Part shown: piece after piece, positions 1 through 11,279 of the stretch
Layout: each line of letters begins with the position of its first letter
How positions within the stretch are numbered: the stretch's first letter is position 1
DNA from: Branchiostoma floridae
Taxonomy: Eukaryota > Chordata > Leptocardii > Amphioxiformes > Branchiostomatidae
Assembly (NCBI RefSeq): GCF_000003815.2
Contig: NC_049983.1
Location: 5,061,996 to 5,125,995 of the forward strand
Direction of reading: 5' to 3'
DNA length: 64,000 nt
The notes under the pieces: generated by a model
The model's database searches: none
What the model was told of the DNA's origin: nothing
What the model saw: the letters and a program-made list of their open reading frames with translations, nothing else
Program-made: the position numbers and the translations under genes

Positions 1-1205
1 CTTCTCCGGAGATAACAATAGGATTGTCACCGGAATCTTTGCTGGTCACTTTTTCTGGTACCGGTCTGCTTGTTGTAAAGCTCAAACCAGTCCTGTAAGA
101 ATAGGTGCTACTTTGAACGGTTGGTGACTGCAAAACGCTTGTGTTTGGCTCTTGAGGACCCCGTGGCTTGCAGACATATTCCCAAGCGGACTCTATCCGT
201 CTACCCTCCATTTTTCTAGGTCTTTGACAAATGAGTCTGTCCCTCTCGGGTATCAGAAGATCAGTAGAATTCAACCATTGTAACAGTGGGCAAAGTCGCT
301 GTCCACATTTCCATGGGTTGTTGTGAAGAGTCATCGCTAGCAGGGACGGCGCCTCCAATAAAAGGTTGTCCACCTGGGCATTGGTGAGGTCTGTTATAAA
401 ATTTGTGTCCAGGTACAGGTATTCTAATTTAGAAGGAAGCCCTTTCGGTATTCGTGTCAACTTGTTCACATTGAGGTAAAGGAACTGGAGATTCCTCAAC
501 TTCTTCAGTGCGTCGACAAGTCCCCCATCTTCTATCGCATTGTTCTGAAGCTGAAGACCACGGAGATTCTCCAAGTTTGCAAACGAATCTGGGTAGAACC
601 GGGAGATCTGGTTGTTATCCAAGTAGAGAAAGGTTGTGTCTGGGGGGATGTTGAGAGGAACTGTTTTAAGACCTGCATATCTGCATTGGACCAGTGTTTT
701 TTTACATTGGCACCTTTCCGGACATGATGGCTTCTGACTTCCTTTTGGACCAGTTGTTGTTGAAGACACTGTTGGCTGTGATGAGGTGTGTACTGTTGGT
801 ATCACAGGTGTAGCCAGAACAGCGCGTGGAGTCAGGTACGTCGTAGTCGCTGATGTCCCATTCCCCATGTACACCGTTGGTCTCCTACAGAACACTGTAC
901 TACTCACCTTATCAATGACCTTTCCCTGTATACTCTGTGGACCAGCACAGGTAATATTGCTCCTGTAGGGGATGAACACATTTGTACTCTCCATCCACTT
1001 CTTAAGGAAGCACATGCCTTGGTTGCAATACCAAGGGTTTTTGTGCAGCGTCAGTCGCTTCAGACGTGGTAGTTTGACCATCAGGTTCACAACAGTGAGA
1101 GCAGAAGCATTGGTGACCAGGTTGTTGTGCACGTGTAGGAACTCGACTGTGTTCGGTAAGCTGGTCGGGATGGTTGTCAGTTTGTTCTTCGACAGGTAAA
1201 GATAT
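1..1205 (-). CDS. Gene B second coding exon (blocks 6-7, open at window edge)
   Basis: The acceptor TTTGTCTCCTCAG precedes position 1205, and the frame stays open to position 1. The join restores the LRR consensus (RNLR^YLYLSKN). The exon encodes the rest of block 6 with LRRCT NPWYCNQGMC, a Thr-rich linker, LRRNT CPERCQCKKTLVQC, a short podocan-like LRR array, LRRCT NPWKCGQRLC and the start of another Ser/Thr linker. It has no stop or donor in the window, so at least one more exon or block lies to the left. It was found by translating the minus strand across the intron. Confidence 0.88.
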
Positions 1206-4200
1206 CTGAGGAGACAAATGTACAACGTATATATGTACACATTCATGTACATGCAGATGTATACATACATACATACATACGTGTACATACATACTTACAA
1301 ACGTGTACATACATACAGGACCGGATCACAGGACTGTGTAATAGGGATCGCCTTGGTAATGGCAGGGACCCGCGTCGTATGTATAAATAGGGCTTTACAA
1401 TTAGTGGGTGTAAGTGGATAATTTATATAATATTCTCCTCAGCCATAGTCCATTTACCGAAACTGTATGGCTTACCTCAGATTGCGCAGTCCGTCAAAGG
1501 CATTCCTGTGGATGCTGGCACTGGTGAGACTGTTGTTCTGCATTTGAAGTACCTGTAGACTTGGCATCCCAGCAAATGCCCGAGGGCCTATCCTGCTAAT
1601 GTAGTTACCGTCCAAGTACAGATGGCGAATGGCGGAAGGAAGCCCGTCAGGAATGGTCTTCAAGCCCGCAAAGGCACAGTCGACGAAGTGGTCTCGGCAC
1701 CTGCAGCGTGTTGGACAGGGAGGGTGTAAGGCTCTTCCAGGCTGTGATCGACCGTCTCCGCTATCCAATGATATTGACACTTTTGTTGGCGTTGTCACAA
1801 GGCCACCTGGTGCATGCGTCGGTGTCGGTGGGGTAATAAGTGGAAGGACGTCCGTTACTGAATGTGTGCGGACCGTCGACTTCGTAACTATGTTTTCAAG
1901 TGGAACCGACACATTCATAGCGATCGCCGACCTTTCGGTCATAGCGTACGTTAACGTCGGCAGTAAGGTCGTCCTGGGTGTTGGTTCCGCTGATATCATC
2001 GCTCCACATATGCCTAAAGTATCAACTCGTGAACCCTTAAGACTCCGGGGGGAACGGCACGTCAGTCTGTGTCGATAGGGAACCTTTACCGACGACGAGC
2101 TCATCCATCGTACAAGCCAACAGATCCTGCGGCTGCATGCCCACGGGTTGTCGTGTAACGTCAGCCATTCCAGCGTGTCAATTCTCCGGAGAAGCCCGGG
2201 CGGTATGGCTTTCAATGCGCATCCATTCATCTCAACAGACTTGAGGTATTTAAGGCCTACAAAGGCCAGAGGGTGAATCCCTCTCAGTCGGATGTTGTCA
2301 GACAACAACAGAGTGTGAAGTCTCGGTACCTCGGAGAAGGCCGAAGAAGAAATGACAAGAATCTGGAGCTCCCGCAAATCCAGATATTCTAACTTATTTG
2401 TGCCGACAAATGATAGATAGTTCAGGTTTGAGATGGGGTTGCCACGAAGAGAAAGTTTCCTGATATTTTGAAGATACCGAATGCCCAACAGTGATCGGTC
2501 TGTCAAGTTATTATAGTCCAGAAGTAGCTCCTCTAGTTTCTTCAGGGGGACAAAGAGAGCTTTATTAATCACAGTGAGGCCGACATTCTTTAGAAACAGT
2601 TGTCGCAAAGACCTGAACTTTGTAAAGGTTCCTGGTGATAATGACGTTATTTTGTTTCCTGACAGGTCCAGCTGAGTGAGAGTGTCTGCAGCGCTTGACA
2701 GGAACTTCTCGGGAAACACCGTCAGTTCATTGTTGGACAGGAAGAGGCCTTCCAGACTCTGTAGTCCCTTCAGCGAGTCTGCTGAGAGACGATTGTTCAT
2801 TATGATGTTGTTGTCAAGGTGAAGCCGACGTAGTTTCCTCATGTTGAGGAATGGTCCCTGTGCTATTCCAGATATCTTATTGTTCTGGAGCATCAACAGT
2901 TCTGCCTTGTCCGGCAAATCTTCTGGAATGGCTCCCAGGCCGCCGTCAGCGCAATCCACGCTTGTCCCGAAACATGTACACTTCCCTGGACACGCTGTGT
3001 CGGAAATTTCTCTTGCAGCCAGCGCCGCCAGAGCCTGCCACGGCACGGCCTGATCACTGTCTAGTCGGGTACCAAGTTGACAATACTCGATGATTTTTTG
3101 CTTTTCTGATGAGTTAGCCGCTCGGCATGTTAAAGTTTCAGTGTAAGGGACGTAAATTTCAGTTGTGTCCAGCGTCTTGTACAGTCTACATATTTCCTGG
3201 CGGCATTTCCACGGATTGTCATGCAGAGTCACCCACGACAGGTTCTTGGCAACAGACAGAGCCTCTGGTGAAAGGGTTCCGAATCCACAGCGATCAAGCT
3301 GAAGAGATCTTAGGCTCTGTAGCTTACTGAACGTACCAATGGACACCATTTTCAGTGTCCTGCTTCCTGACAGAAGGAGGCTGCGCAGCTTTGTGAGGGA
3401 AATGAATGCGTTCTCGCTGATAAAGCTGATGTTACTTTCCCTCAAATCTAAGTATTCTAACATGTTGAGTCCCCGGAATGCACCCGCTGTCAGGTAGGAG
3501 ATGGGGTTTTGTTTCATAGACAAATACTCCAATGACACGAGTACTCTGAGTGAAGACGTCGGTACTGTGAACAACTTGTTATCATCCAGGTGAAGCCGGC
3601 GGAGACTGAAGAGACCAAGGAAAGCACCAGGGTCGATTCTACTCAGATTGACGTTGTTCATCTTCAGTTCCACAAGTGTTGTAAAGTTGACAAACGTTTC
3701 GTCAGGAATATCGCCAAATACGTTATCAGACAAGTCTAAGTACTTCAGCCAGCTGGGAAATTTGTTCACATTTGCTAGGGATTTTAGTGTGTTGTTGTTC
3801 AGATAAAGACCCTCTAGTTTCCGCATGGTCTGAAATGCAGAGAAGACAAGGCAATCATCACAGATTCTGTTATTCTCCAGGTGCAGGTGGACCAGGCTGG
3901 TAAGGTCAGACATCCTTCGGGCACTGGGGCGAAGGTCTGAAATATTGTTAGCCTGAAGATATAAATGCTTTGTTGAGTTGGAAGCCACTGGAATCATGCT
4001 TAACCCAGCCTGTATGCATCTTACCGACGACCCGTAACAGGTACAGCCTGGTGAGCAGAAACTTCCCTTCCCCGCCTCGACGTCTTCTATGTCATAGTAT
4101 CTCCTTTGTGATGTCTGAGTTGTTGGAATCGCCGCCGTTACGTTGCCGTCAGACGGGAAATGTGGCGATGAGGTAATACCATTGTCTGCTGCTTCAGTTG

Positions 4201-7200
4201 TACCGTGCTCCCCCAGGCCCTGGGACGGCGTTGTTGGTTGAAGTTGCGTGCTCTGATGCATCGTGGGTTCAGATATCAACGTGATAAAGTCTGTGTAATA
4301 AGAGGAAATGGTCGTCAGACGTTGTTCTGTTAATGTTGACATTGTCGTCGCCTCCGGAAATGTCAGTTCTCTGTCCGCAGTAGATCGTGTAGTTACGAAC
4401 TCCTGTATCGTCTCCGTCATGCTGTCGTCAATACCATGTTTTCCACCACAAATACGTCGACTTGCTTCTAGTATCCCCATGTCTTTGAACTTACTCGGAG
4501 TTGCACATCGTAAAGACTCAGTGTGAGGTACATCAACCTTTCCGCTTTCAATCCACGCCACCATGCTGCAGATGTCCTCGCCGCAGACCCAGGGATTGTT
4601 GTGTAGGTAGACTTTGACCAGTCGGGCTTTCTGGAACAGCTGAGTTCCGATCAATCCCAGGCTGCAGCCGTGCAGATCTAGAAGTTCGATGTTAGGAAAT
4701 TTTTCTATTATGTCGTTAGAGAGATGACGTAATTTTGAATTACCCGCCAAAAGCAAAGAGCGTAGTTCTGGCAGAAAAGGGACATTGATGGATTTTACGT
4801 TGGTGTGGCTGATATCAAGGTACTGCAGAGTCTTGAGTTTCCTGAAATTGTTGGGGTCCAGTTTAACGATTGGGTTGCTGCTTAGATGGAGAATCCTCAA
4901 GCTCTTCAGATGCTCATCCCCTAATGCTCGCAAATCATTAGAAATGTCGTTATGATCCAGAAACAGGGAGTCAAGTCGCGTCAGACCGAAGAACGTGGCA
5001 GGTGGAAGCATGGTAATCCCCACCCGTCTGAGCACTAACGACCGCAGGTTTTTGTATCTCTGAAACACCAGAGTTGGGAGGTTGCCAAGATGGTTGTTGG
5101 ATAAATCAAGAAGCTCAATGGTTTTAGATAAAACGTCGAACTGGTCATAAGGAAAGGATGTCAACAAGTTATTGGAAAGGTATAACCCTCTCAGACGTTT
5201 AAGACCAAGAAATGAGGTTCTCCGTAGCCCTGAATTAGTAATTCTATTATTCCGGAGGTACAAGAACTTTAAGCTTGCCAGATTCTCAAGCGCCTTTTCT
5301 GGTATGGAGGCGACGGCCGTGCTTTCTACACGAAGAGAAACAATTGCAGAAGGTAAGGTCTTGGGTACGGCAAATAAGGACGGGTTACTACAGTCTGCTG
5401 ATTTGTCATTGCAATGACACACTTCAGGGCACCTATCAGGTGGTCCTACCAGAACCACAATGTTCGAGTCTGTGTCGGTGTCAGTAGCGTGATTGCCAGT
5501 GTCTACAGCTGGACCACGGGTAGGGTGGATATTTGTACTCGCGGCTTCGTCAGGCACTCCAGGACGTTTTCCCTGGGGAACGTAATTATCACTGGAAGAG
5601 GAAGGCTTCAACGTTTCGGTGGAATCCTTTGGTTTAATTATTGGTCTGTAGTCTGGGACTCCGGTGCGTTCTTTCATGCCTATTACGGTACACATTGTTC
5701 CGGCTACTTCTCTGAGTTGCAGTCCTACTGTCTGCAGCGGTGTGGCGCACCTCAGATCGTCACCATGTGCACTGGCCACTTCACCACTGTTCAACCATGC
5801 CATCATCCAACAAATGTTGACGTCACACGTCCAGGGATTGCCGTTAAGAAGGACTCGCTGTAATGGCCGCATAGTGGAAAGCGCTTCCCTTGTCAGTGTT
5901 TTGATATTGCATTCGTCTAGAGTTAAGTAAGACAGTTGTGGTAGATCACCGAAAGCATAATCCTCCACTTGCGTAAGTTGACTATTCCCAGACAGAAGTA
6001 GGGTCGTAAGTTGTGGCATCCAGCGAAATGATCCCTGCTGTACAGACAACAGCCCAGCTTCCCGCATGTCCAAGTCCCTCAGGTTGGAGAGCCCTGAGAA
6101 AGAACTGTCAGACAGTGTTGTTATGGGGTTTCCTCTTAACGAGAGGCTCTTTAACTGGTCAAGGCCTTTGAATATGCCAGACGGGACAGAAGAGAATTTA
6201 TTGTATGAAAGGTCTAATTCTTTAAGTTGCTGCAATCCCTCAAAGGTTCCAACTTGGAGACTCCGGATGTTTGTATGTGCCATGGCAAGGTCCTCTAGTT
6301 TTGAAAAATGTCTCAAGATTTCCACAGACACGGACGGGATGAGATTCCCCGACAGATCCAGCTTCCTCAAACCATAAGACACGTGCAATATCTCAGTAGG
6401 AAAGGTCCTGAAGAGGTTGTTACGTAAATCAAGGGTCTGAAGGGAAATCAGACTTGAAAACGAACCGTCATCTATTCTGTCGTTCATTAGGAAATTGCTT
6501 TGCAGATATAGCTCTCGGAGTTTGTGGGCGTTTCTGAAGGACTTCACAGTGATCTTCATCACTTTGTTGTCCTGGATATAAAGTACTTCAGTTGTGGCTG
6601 GTATGTTGCGGGGGACTTTCCTGTGCTCTGCTCGTCTACAGTCGACAACTGTTTCATTACACCCACAGCGAGGCGGGCACACCAGCTGGCCGACATTGGA
6701 GTCCGAATACAAAGCGTTGGGCGCGCAGATGATGGTCCGGTCTATCGCCATGATCGGCAAGCCCTGGAAGACAGCTGGCTGCTCACACGCTATGTGGGCT
6801 TTCTTGGGAACGATCACTTTAGTTACCGTCAGCCAGTCCTTGAGTGAACAAAGATGGCTACCACAGTTCCACTTGTTGCCGTACAGACTGACTGAAGAAA
6901 GCTGGGGGATCTGAAGGAACATTTCAGCATCAATATCTGCAAGGCCACATTGGTGAAGCTCCAGATGCTGAAGGTTAGGAAGGTCGATGAACGAGTTTCT
7001 GTCCAGGTGCGTGATTCCCGCATTGTGGGCCAGAGACAGGAATTCCAACTTCTGAAGTTTCCGAAAGACCCATTTGTTGAACGGTCCCAACTTGGCATGG
7101 CTGATGTCAAGAGTTTTTAGTTCTGAGAGTTTGACAAAGGACGTGGAAGCCAGCTGATCGATTGGATTTCCTGTCAGATAAAGTTCCTCCAAGTAGTCGA

Positions 7201-8008
7201 TTTCAACTAGCGCATCGGTGGGAACACTGGTCAGGTTGTTGAATTCAAGGCGAAGTTCTTTTAACCTCCACGTCCCCAGGAAAGCGGTGGGGTCAATGCG
7301 GGAGATGCCGGCTCTAGTCAGGTCCAAGGACCGCAGGGCCTTGTAGTTGCTGAAACAAAGCGGTGGTATTGTACCGAGGGTGTTGTCAGACAGGTCCAGA
7401 CGCCGCAAAGTGTTGGACACAGAGCGCAGGGTGAGCTGGGGCACGGACGTGAAGGAGTTTCGAGACAAATCTAGAGTGCGAATATTCTTCAATCCGAGAA
7501 ATGCGTTGGTTGGTATGTTCTGACTTTGCAATCTGTTATTCTCCAGGTTCAGGACCTCCAGACGTTGGAGCTGTAGAAATGGCAGGCCGGAGATGGCTGA
7601 GATGACATTGTTCTGCAGGTCAAGATGTATGAGGGACGGGGGAAGGTTCGGCGGGACCTTAGTCATGTGGTTGTCCGATAGGTAGAGATATTCCAGATTT
7701 GAAATGTTCATAAATGACTTCTCTTCAATGCCGGAGTTACTCAATTTGTTGTTATCTAAAAGCAGATATTGTAGGCTTTCCGTGGAGGCAAAGGCTGATG
7801 CCGGTATGGTGGTGATGTCATTATGGCTGAGGTAGATTCGAGTTACTGACGATGGGAGGCCTATTGGAATTGCCGTGAGTGCCTGTTCGGAACATTGCAC
7901 AGCTCCCTCGCTGCAAAACTGGCACTCCGGGGGACAGCCATGGACACTCCGGAGCCACTGAGTCACACAGCACACTACGAGGATGATAAAACATCGGGGC
8001 ACTCTCAT
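1..8008 (-). CDS. Gene B: giant secreted multi-block LRR protein (partial, runs off left edge)
   Basis: Two exons, 8008-1476 and 1205-1, join in phase 2 (AG + A = Arg) and give at least 2,579 residues without a stop. A 24-residue signal peptide starts at the ATG at 8008-8006 and is followed directly by CPPECQFC. Seven blocks follow, each with an LRRNT cap (C-x3-C-x-C-x6-C type), LRRs and an LRRCT cap (NPWxC...C...W...C). LRRNTs lie near residues 25, 444, 860, 1318, 1673, 2098 and then in exon 2; LRRCTs near 380, 726, 1140, 1600, 1956, then two in exon 2. Linkers are Ser/Thr/Pro-rich. The family (Slit, LRIG, podocan, SLRPs) is extracellular and binds proteins; the ligand is unknown. No EGF or membrane segment is visible, but the 3' end lies outside the window. 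It is a tandem paralogue of the gene at 26288-41003. Confidence 0.88.
1206..1475 (-). other. Gene B intron with TACA microsatellite
   Basis: A 270-bp intron bounded by GTAAGC (donor side, 1475) and CTCCTCAG (acceptor side, 1206-1207). It holds an imperfect tetranucleotide run (tacatacatacatac and variants) around 1218-1316. Short open frames over this stretch come from the repeat and the flanking exon. Confidence 0.8.
1476..8008 (-). CDS. Gene B first coding exon (6.5 kb, blocks 1-6)
   Basis: A single uninterrupted 6,533-bp exon encodes residues 1-2177 and two bases of the next codon. It carries the signal peptide, five complete LRRNT-LRR-LRRCT blocks and the start of a sixth. The ATG at 8008 is preferred over the ATG at 8029 because a good acceptor (ATATTTGTTACAG) ends at 8014, between the two, and the downstream ATG begins the hydrophobic signal peptide. 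The donor is CTGAG|GTAAGC, with the exon ending at 1476. A linker of about 120 residues near residues 1195-1315 is Thr/Ser-rich and contains a YYDIED acidic tyrosine motif. A second linker before block 6 contains SLDSGDG. A coding exon this long inside a multi-domain LRR gene suggests intron loss or expansion within one exon. Confidence 0.9.
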
Positions 8009-8015
8009 CCTACCT
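8009..8015 (-). promoter_or_regulatory. Gene B 5'UTR splice acceptor, 5 nt before ATG
   Basis: TTACAG followed by GTAGG and then ATG: AG at 8015-8014, then five untranslated bases at 8013-8009. This implies an upstream non-coding exon that I could not place. The gene at 26288-41003 has the same 5-nt spacing. Confidence 0.6.
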
Positions 8016-8084
8016 GTAACAAATATCAAAAAGAAGACTTAATCAACAAAAAGAACATAAAATATTAATGAATGAATGAAAGAT

Positions 8085-8280
8085 AACTAAAAAAACACTG
8101 GATGGATTGGTTTTAATGCTTGGTGTGTTGGTGGGGTGTGACGAAAGCTGGCTAGCGGCTTTCCTTGCGATTGATACTGCAGCGGAACTTCATGTTTTGA
8201 TATCTCGTGTTCTGAACAAGCTATGGTCATGTTTGGGCGAATTAGATAGCTGTTGTGCTCGGGAAGAAGTGGCTTAAGTG
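8085..8280 (+). repeat. Fragment of the CATGGAGG-terminal interspersed family (middle part)
   Basis: It contains the recurring landmarks ggatggattggtt, gctagcggct, actgcagcggaact and atatctcgtgttctg in the same order as in the fuller copy at 44966-45520. It is truncated on both sides and abuts a LINE remnant. Non-coding. Confidence 0.65.
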
Positions 8281-8870
8281 TATGATTCAGATCTAGCGAG
8301 GTTAGCTGCATTTCCTACAAGAACGCCACGTAGTTTAAGGGCACACATGTTAGCCCCTCAGAGAGTAAGATCTTCTTCATTTGCCTCCTCATTTACACCA
8401 CGACCTATCACAATTTGGAACAAACTTCCCGTTGAAACCAGAGGGCTGGGAGCATCAGCCACAAGCCCGTCCGATGTGTCTGCCTTTAAACGAAAACTAT
8501 CTACATGTATGCAATACCGATTCCGACAAAACTTCAAGCTAGAGCAGGCTTGCACATGGTCACTAGCATGCTGTTGCGCCTCTTGCCACAAGGCCACGAT
8601 AATTTTGCCCTATATTATGACTACATGTATATCTATTTCATAGATTTGGACTCAATATGAACAAATGTATGTGTGTTGTTAAGTTGATTTATCTTGATTT
8701 GAACGTTACATTGATTATGATATCTGTTCTTGTATTTTATGTATATTATGATTTGATGTATCATTGTTATGTTTAAGGTATGGCGGCTTCGAAAAGGTGT
8801 CTTTTGACACCTGTTCCGCCATACCCTCCAGTGTGGAGAATCCAAATAAATAAATAAATAAATAAATAAG
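8278..8870 (+). mobile_element. 5'-truncated non-LTR retrotransposon (LINE), RT C-terminus and 3'UTR
   Basis: The frame 8278-8643 ends with sequence typical of the extreme C-terminus of a LINE reverse-transcriptase ORF of the CR1/L2/Jockey assemblage: PRPITIWNKLPVE followed by SDVSAFKRKLST. The stop is followed by an A/T-rich 3'UTR, a long hairpin at 8777-8825, and an (AAAT)n tail near 8846-8870, the usual hallmarks of target-primed insertion. The catalytic RT domain is absent, so the copy is dead on arrival. The clade is not determined. Confidence 0.7.
8777..8825 (+). ncRNA. LINE 3'UTR stem-loop
   Basis: An outer stem GGTATGGCGG/CCGCCATACC (10 bp) encloses an inner stem AGGTGTC/GACACCT (7 bp) with a TTTT loop, about 20 bases before the (AAAT)n tail. 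In L2-like LINEs such hairpins are recognised by the reverse transcriptase; that role here is inferred. Confidence 0.6.
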
Positions 8871-9040
8871 TTTGGGTCCTCTAGTTACTAAAGTGGAAAT
8901 TGCAGGGGCTTTTTTGTAAAAACATTCTGAAGAGGATAACTCAAGAAAGGAATAACTGATTTTCATGATTTTCAGTATGCAGGTAGACCAAAACGTCGTG
9001 ACAAGGTGGGGCACTGAGGTTCCCCTATATAACATTTAGA

Positions 9041-9980
9041 GTTACTTTCAATTTTCTTCAAACAGTGACTATTTATTAAAGGTAGAGAACGTACCTCCAA
9101 ATTTTCGATGTCTGTCAGAGTGTCAGTAAATATTGGACGCGGAGAATGGTCTAGTCTCGATCTCGTGAGAGACTACGAGACTAGACCAGACTTGCGTAGA
9201 TCATCTGCCCCCTCCCCCGCCTCCTTGCGGAGAATGGGTAGCTCCCAGCCCTCGTTGCGGTTAAGCTTTGCTCCCTCCAGCTGGATGTGGATAGCCTCAT
9301 TGATCTTTCTGTGAGCCTTGCGTGCCTCAAGGTCAATGATTTCAATATTATCCGAGATAGGCTTGGTAGTAACTAAGTGACGTGGCTGCAGGTGGTGTTG
9401 GCTTACCGCGGATTTACTATCCAGATGGTCTAAGGACTTTTGGTGTTCCATGGTCCGTTCCCCTAAAGACCTTTCCGTTTCTCCCACATACACCTCACCA
9501 CAGTCTTCACATGCAACTTTGTAGATAACTCCGCACTTTTCACTGGGCAGTAAGGGGTCTTTTGGTCTCACAAGGGCATTCCGCAGATTGTAGCCTGGTT
9601 TGGAGTAAAGGCTAATATTGTGTTTTGCGAACGCGCGTTTTAATCGTTCTGTAATGCCTTTCATGTATGGAAGTACGGCACTTGCGGGGGTGCCTTCTCT
9701 TCCACGTGACTGTCCTTCAGGGCCCATTCTGGGTAGCCACATTGCCTGAGAGCTTTGGTTGGGAGCTTCCCAAGTCCTACCTACCCCATCTCCACAATGA
9801 GGCGGGGGGAGGGGGCAGATGATCTACGCAAGACTGGTCTAGTTTCGTAGTCTCTCACGAGATCGAGACCATTCTGCGCGTCCAAGATGTACTGACAGAC
9901 ATCGAAAATTTGGAGGTACGTTCTCTACCTCTAATAAATAGTCACTGTTCGAAGAAAATTGATAGTAACTGTAAACATAC
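9041..9980 (-). mobile_element. Penelope-like element remnant flanked by inverted repeats
   Basis: A GIY-YIG-type reading frame (9173-9742) sits between two inverted copies of about 190 bp, at about 9041-9245 and 9787-9980. The copies share caattttcttc.aacagtg, gtagagaacgtacctcc and a gatctcgtgagagactacga segment. The 3' end of the frame lies inside the left copy. Penelope-like elements often carry terminal repeats in direct or inverted order and insert as 5'-truncated, rearranged copies. The reverse-transcriptase domain is missing, so this copy is not autonomous. I looked for a hammerhead ribozyme core, as found in some relatives, and did not see one. Confidence 0.72.
9173..9742 (-). pseudogene. 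GIY-YIG endonuclease domain of a Penelope-like retroelement
   Basis: The 189-residue open frame contains YNLRNALVRPKDPL, CGVIYKVACEDCGEVYVGET and RSLGERTMEHQ. This is the GVIY...YVGET.RSL..R..EH pattern of the GIY-YIG nuclease that follows the reverse transcriptase in Penelope-like elements, including the paired cysteines between the GIY and YIG parts. The nuclease nicks the target during retrotransposition. Only this C-terminal portion survives; no RT motifs lie upstream, where an inverted repeat arm begins. The frame is intact, so the insertion may be fairly young, but it is not a host gene. Confidence 0.75.
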
Positions 9981-9994
9981 GTGACTGATAAACC

Positions 9995-10457
9995 TCTTCA
10001 ACCCTAACATTTAGTTTGGAACTGCAGGGGCATTTTAGTCGTGACACACCAAATAGGATAATTGAAGAAAGAAACGACCGATTTCCTTCATTTTAGACGT
10101 GCAGAAAACTTAGACAAAGATGTTCATAATCATAAACACGTTATTTTATGCAATTGACGACTTAACTTGCATGATTAATGAGAAATTGTATAATTTCATT
10201 GTTTTCCATAAATGGACTTCAATAAATGAAGCATACCAAATATGCAAAAGAGAAACTTATTTGCAAAAATGGCAAACAGATTAATTATGAATGATAAATG
10301 ATGGGAATCTTGTACTTGTGACATGTGTAGGTTTGTCAATAATGAACATCACCATACATAAATTATGTAAAAGTGTAAGTCATTTGCATAAAATCTATAA
10401 AAGCTCTAAATATTTTTGGAGAATGAGGTCGCTGAACTCTAGTTTAGGTTACAATAT
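9995..10457 (+). repeat. Copy of the CATGGAGG-terminal family (3' half)
   Basis: AT-rich sequence with ataatttcattgttttcc, gaacatcaccatacat and ctctaaatatttttggag, ending ggtcgctgaactctagttt. It is collinear with 22582-23042. No coding potential. Confidence 0.6.
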
Positions 10458-10797
10458 TGTCAGATTCTGTTTTCCTGAAGAATGTGGTTATGTCTGCCCT
10501 TTTCAATATGGAGGTTGTGTGAACTAATCCGACGTTTTGTGGTGGCTATACTGTGTCGAATGTTTGCAATTTTTGAGTATCTGACCTCGTTATAAGTAGT
10601 AATCTGTATGTTCGTAATGTGTTGTTGTTGCGCATTTCTGCCACGGAATTGGAGGTACATGCCTTTTCAACGTAAGTCGATGGATGGAATAATTTGTGAT
10701 GAATTTAAGACAGATGACATGGGAGAATGCCAAATGTCGCAAAACCACATTCCTCTAATGTCTTGCGGACTCCAGATGCCCAACATTTAGCACCTAA

Positions 10798-11279
10798 GGC
10801 CACAGCAAGTACATTTTATGGATGACATCAGCGCGCTCATTAATTTGCGCCTGATTTCCTCTTTGGGGATGGTCAGATAGACCAAAATAGGCAAACATGT
10901 TGTGTTGAAGCCTGATAATCATACTTGTAGAAGTGACACAAGGGATGTAGCCATGACTTTAGTTGCAGAAGTGAAACTTGTCGGATTGTTGTAAAAGTGC
11001 CACCAATATGGAAGCCTTGAATGTAGTTGCTAGCTTGGCAACTGACACCAGTGTACCACACTAGTATCACATTTACTACAGTAGTTCACTTCTGTAATGT
11101 AGGAATGAATGCCTTGTTAGTTGTGATGCCACGCTTTGTCCGACTTCAAATCTTGTTACGACGTTTACGGTGTCTATTTTGAACATATTTTGAATAACAC
11201 CCATCTTGTGTTATTTTCGCGCTATCTCATTTTTGCACTCTGCATAGGATGCCACCCATAAAATTTACTTGCTGTGGCC
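10798..11279. mobile_element. Short inverted-repeat (MITE-like) element
   Basis: The left end ggccacagcaagtacatttt and the right end aaatttacttgctgtggcc are inverted copies extending about 30-45 bp with a few mismatches (atggatgacatc versus atgggtggcatc). The interior of about 400 bp has no coding frame of note. The superfamily is not assigned because no target duplication was resolved. Confidence 0.55.

Noticed and set aside
1629-2078. 149-codon plus-strand frame opposite gene B
   Set aside because: Exact antisense shadow of an LRR linker; no motif and no splice or promoter context.
1-8008. Slit orthologue
   Set aside because: It has more than four LRR blocks and no EGF or laminin-G sequence within the window; long Thr-rich linkers also differ from Slit.
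9041-9980. Hammerhead ribozyme in the Penelope-like inverted repeats
   Set aside because: A ctgacagacatcgaaa stretch looked similar, but the CTGANGA core is not matched and the stems do not form properly.
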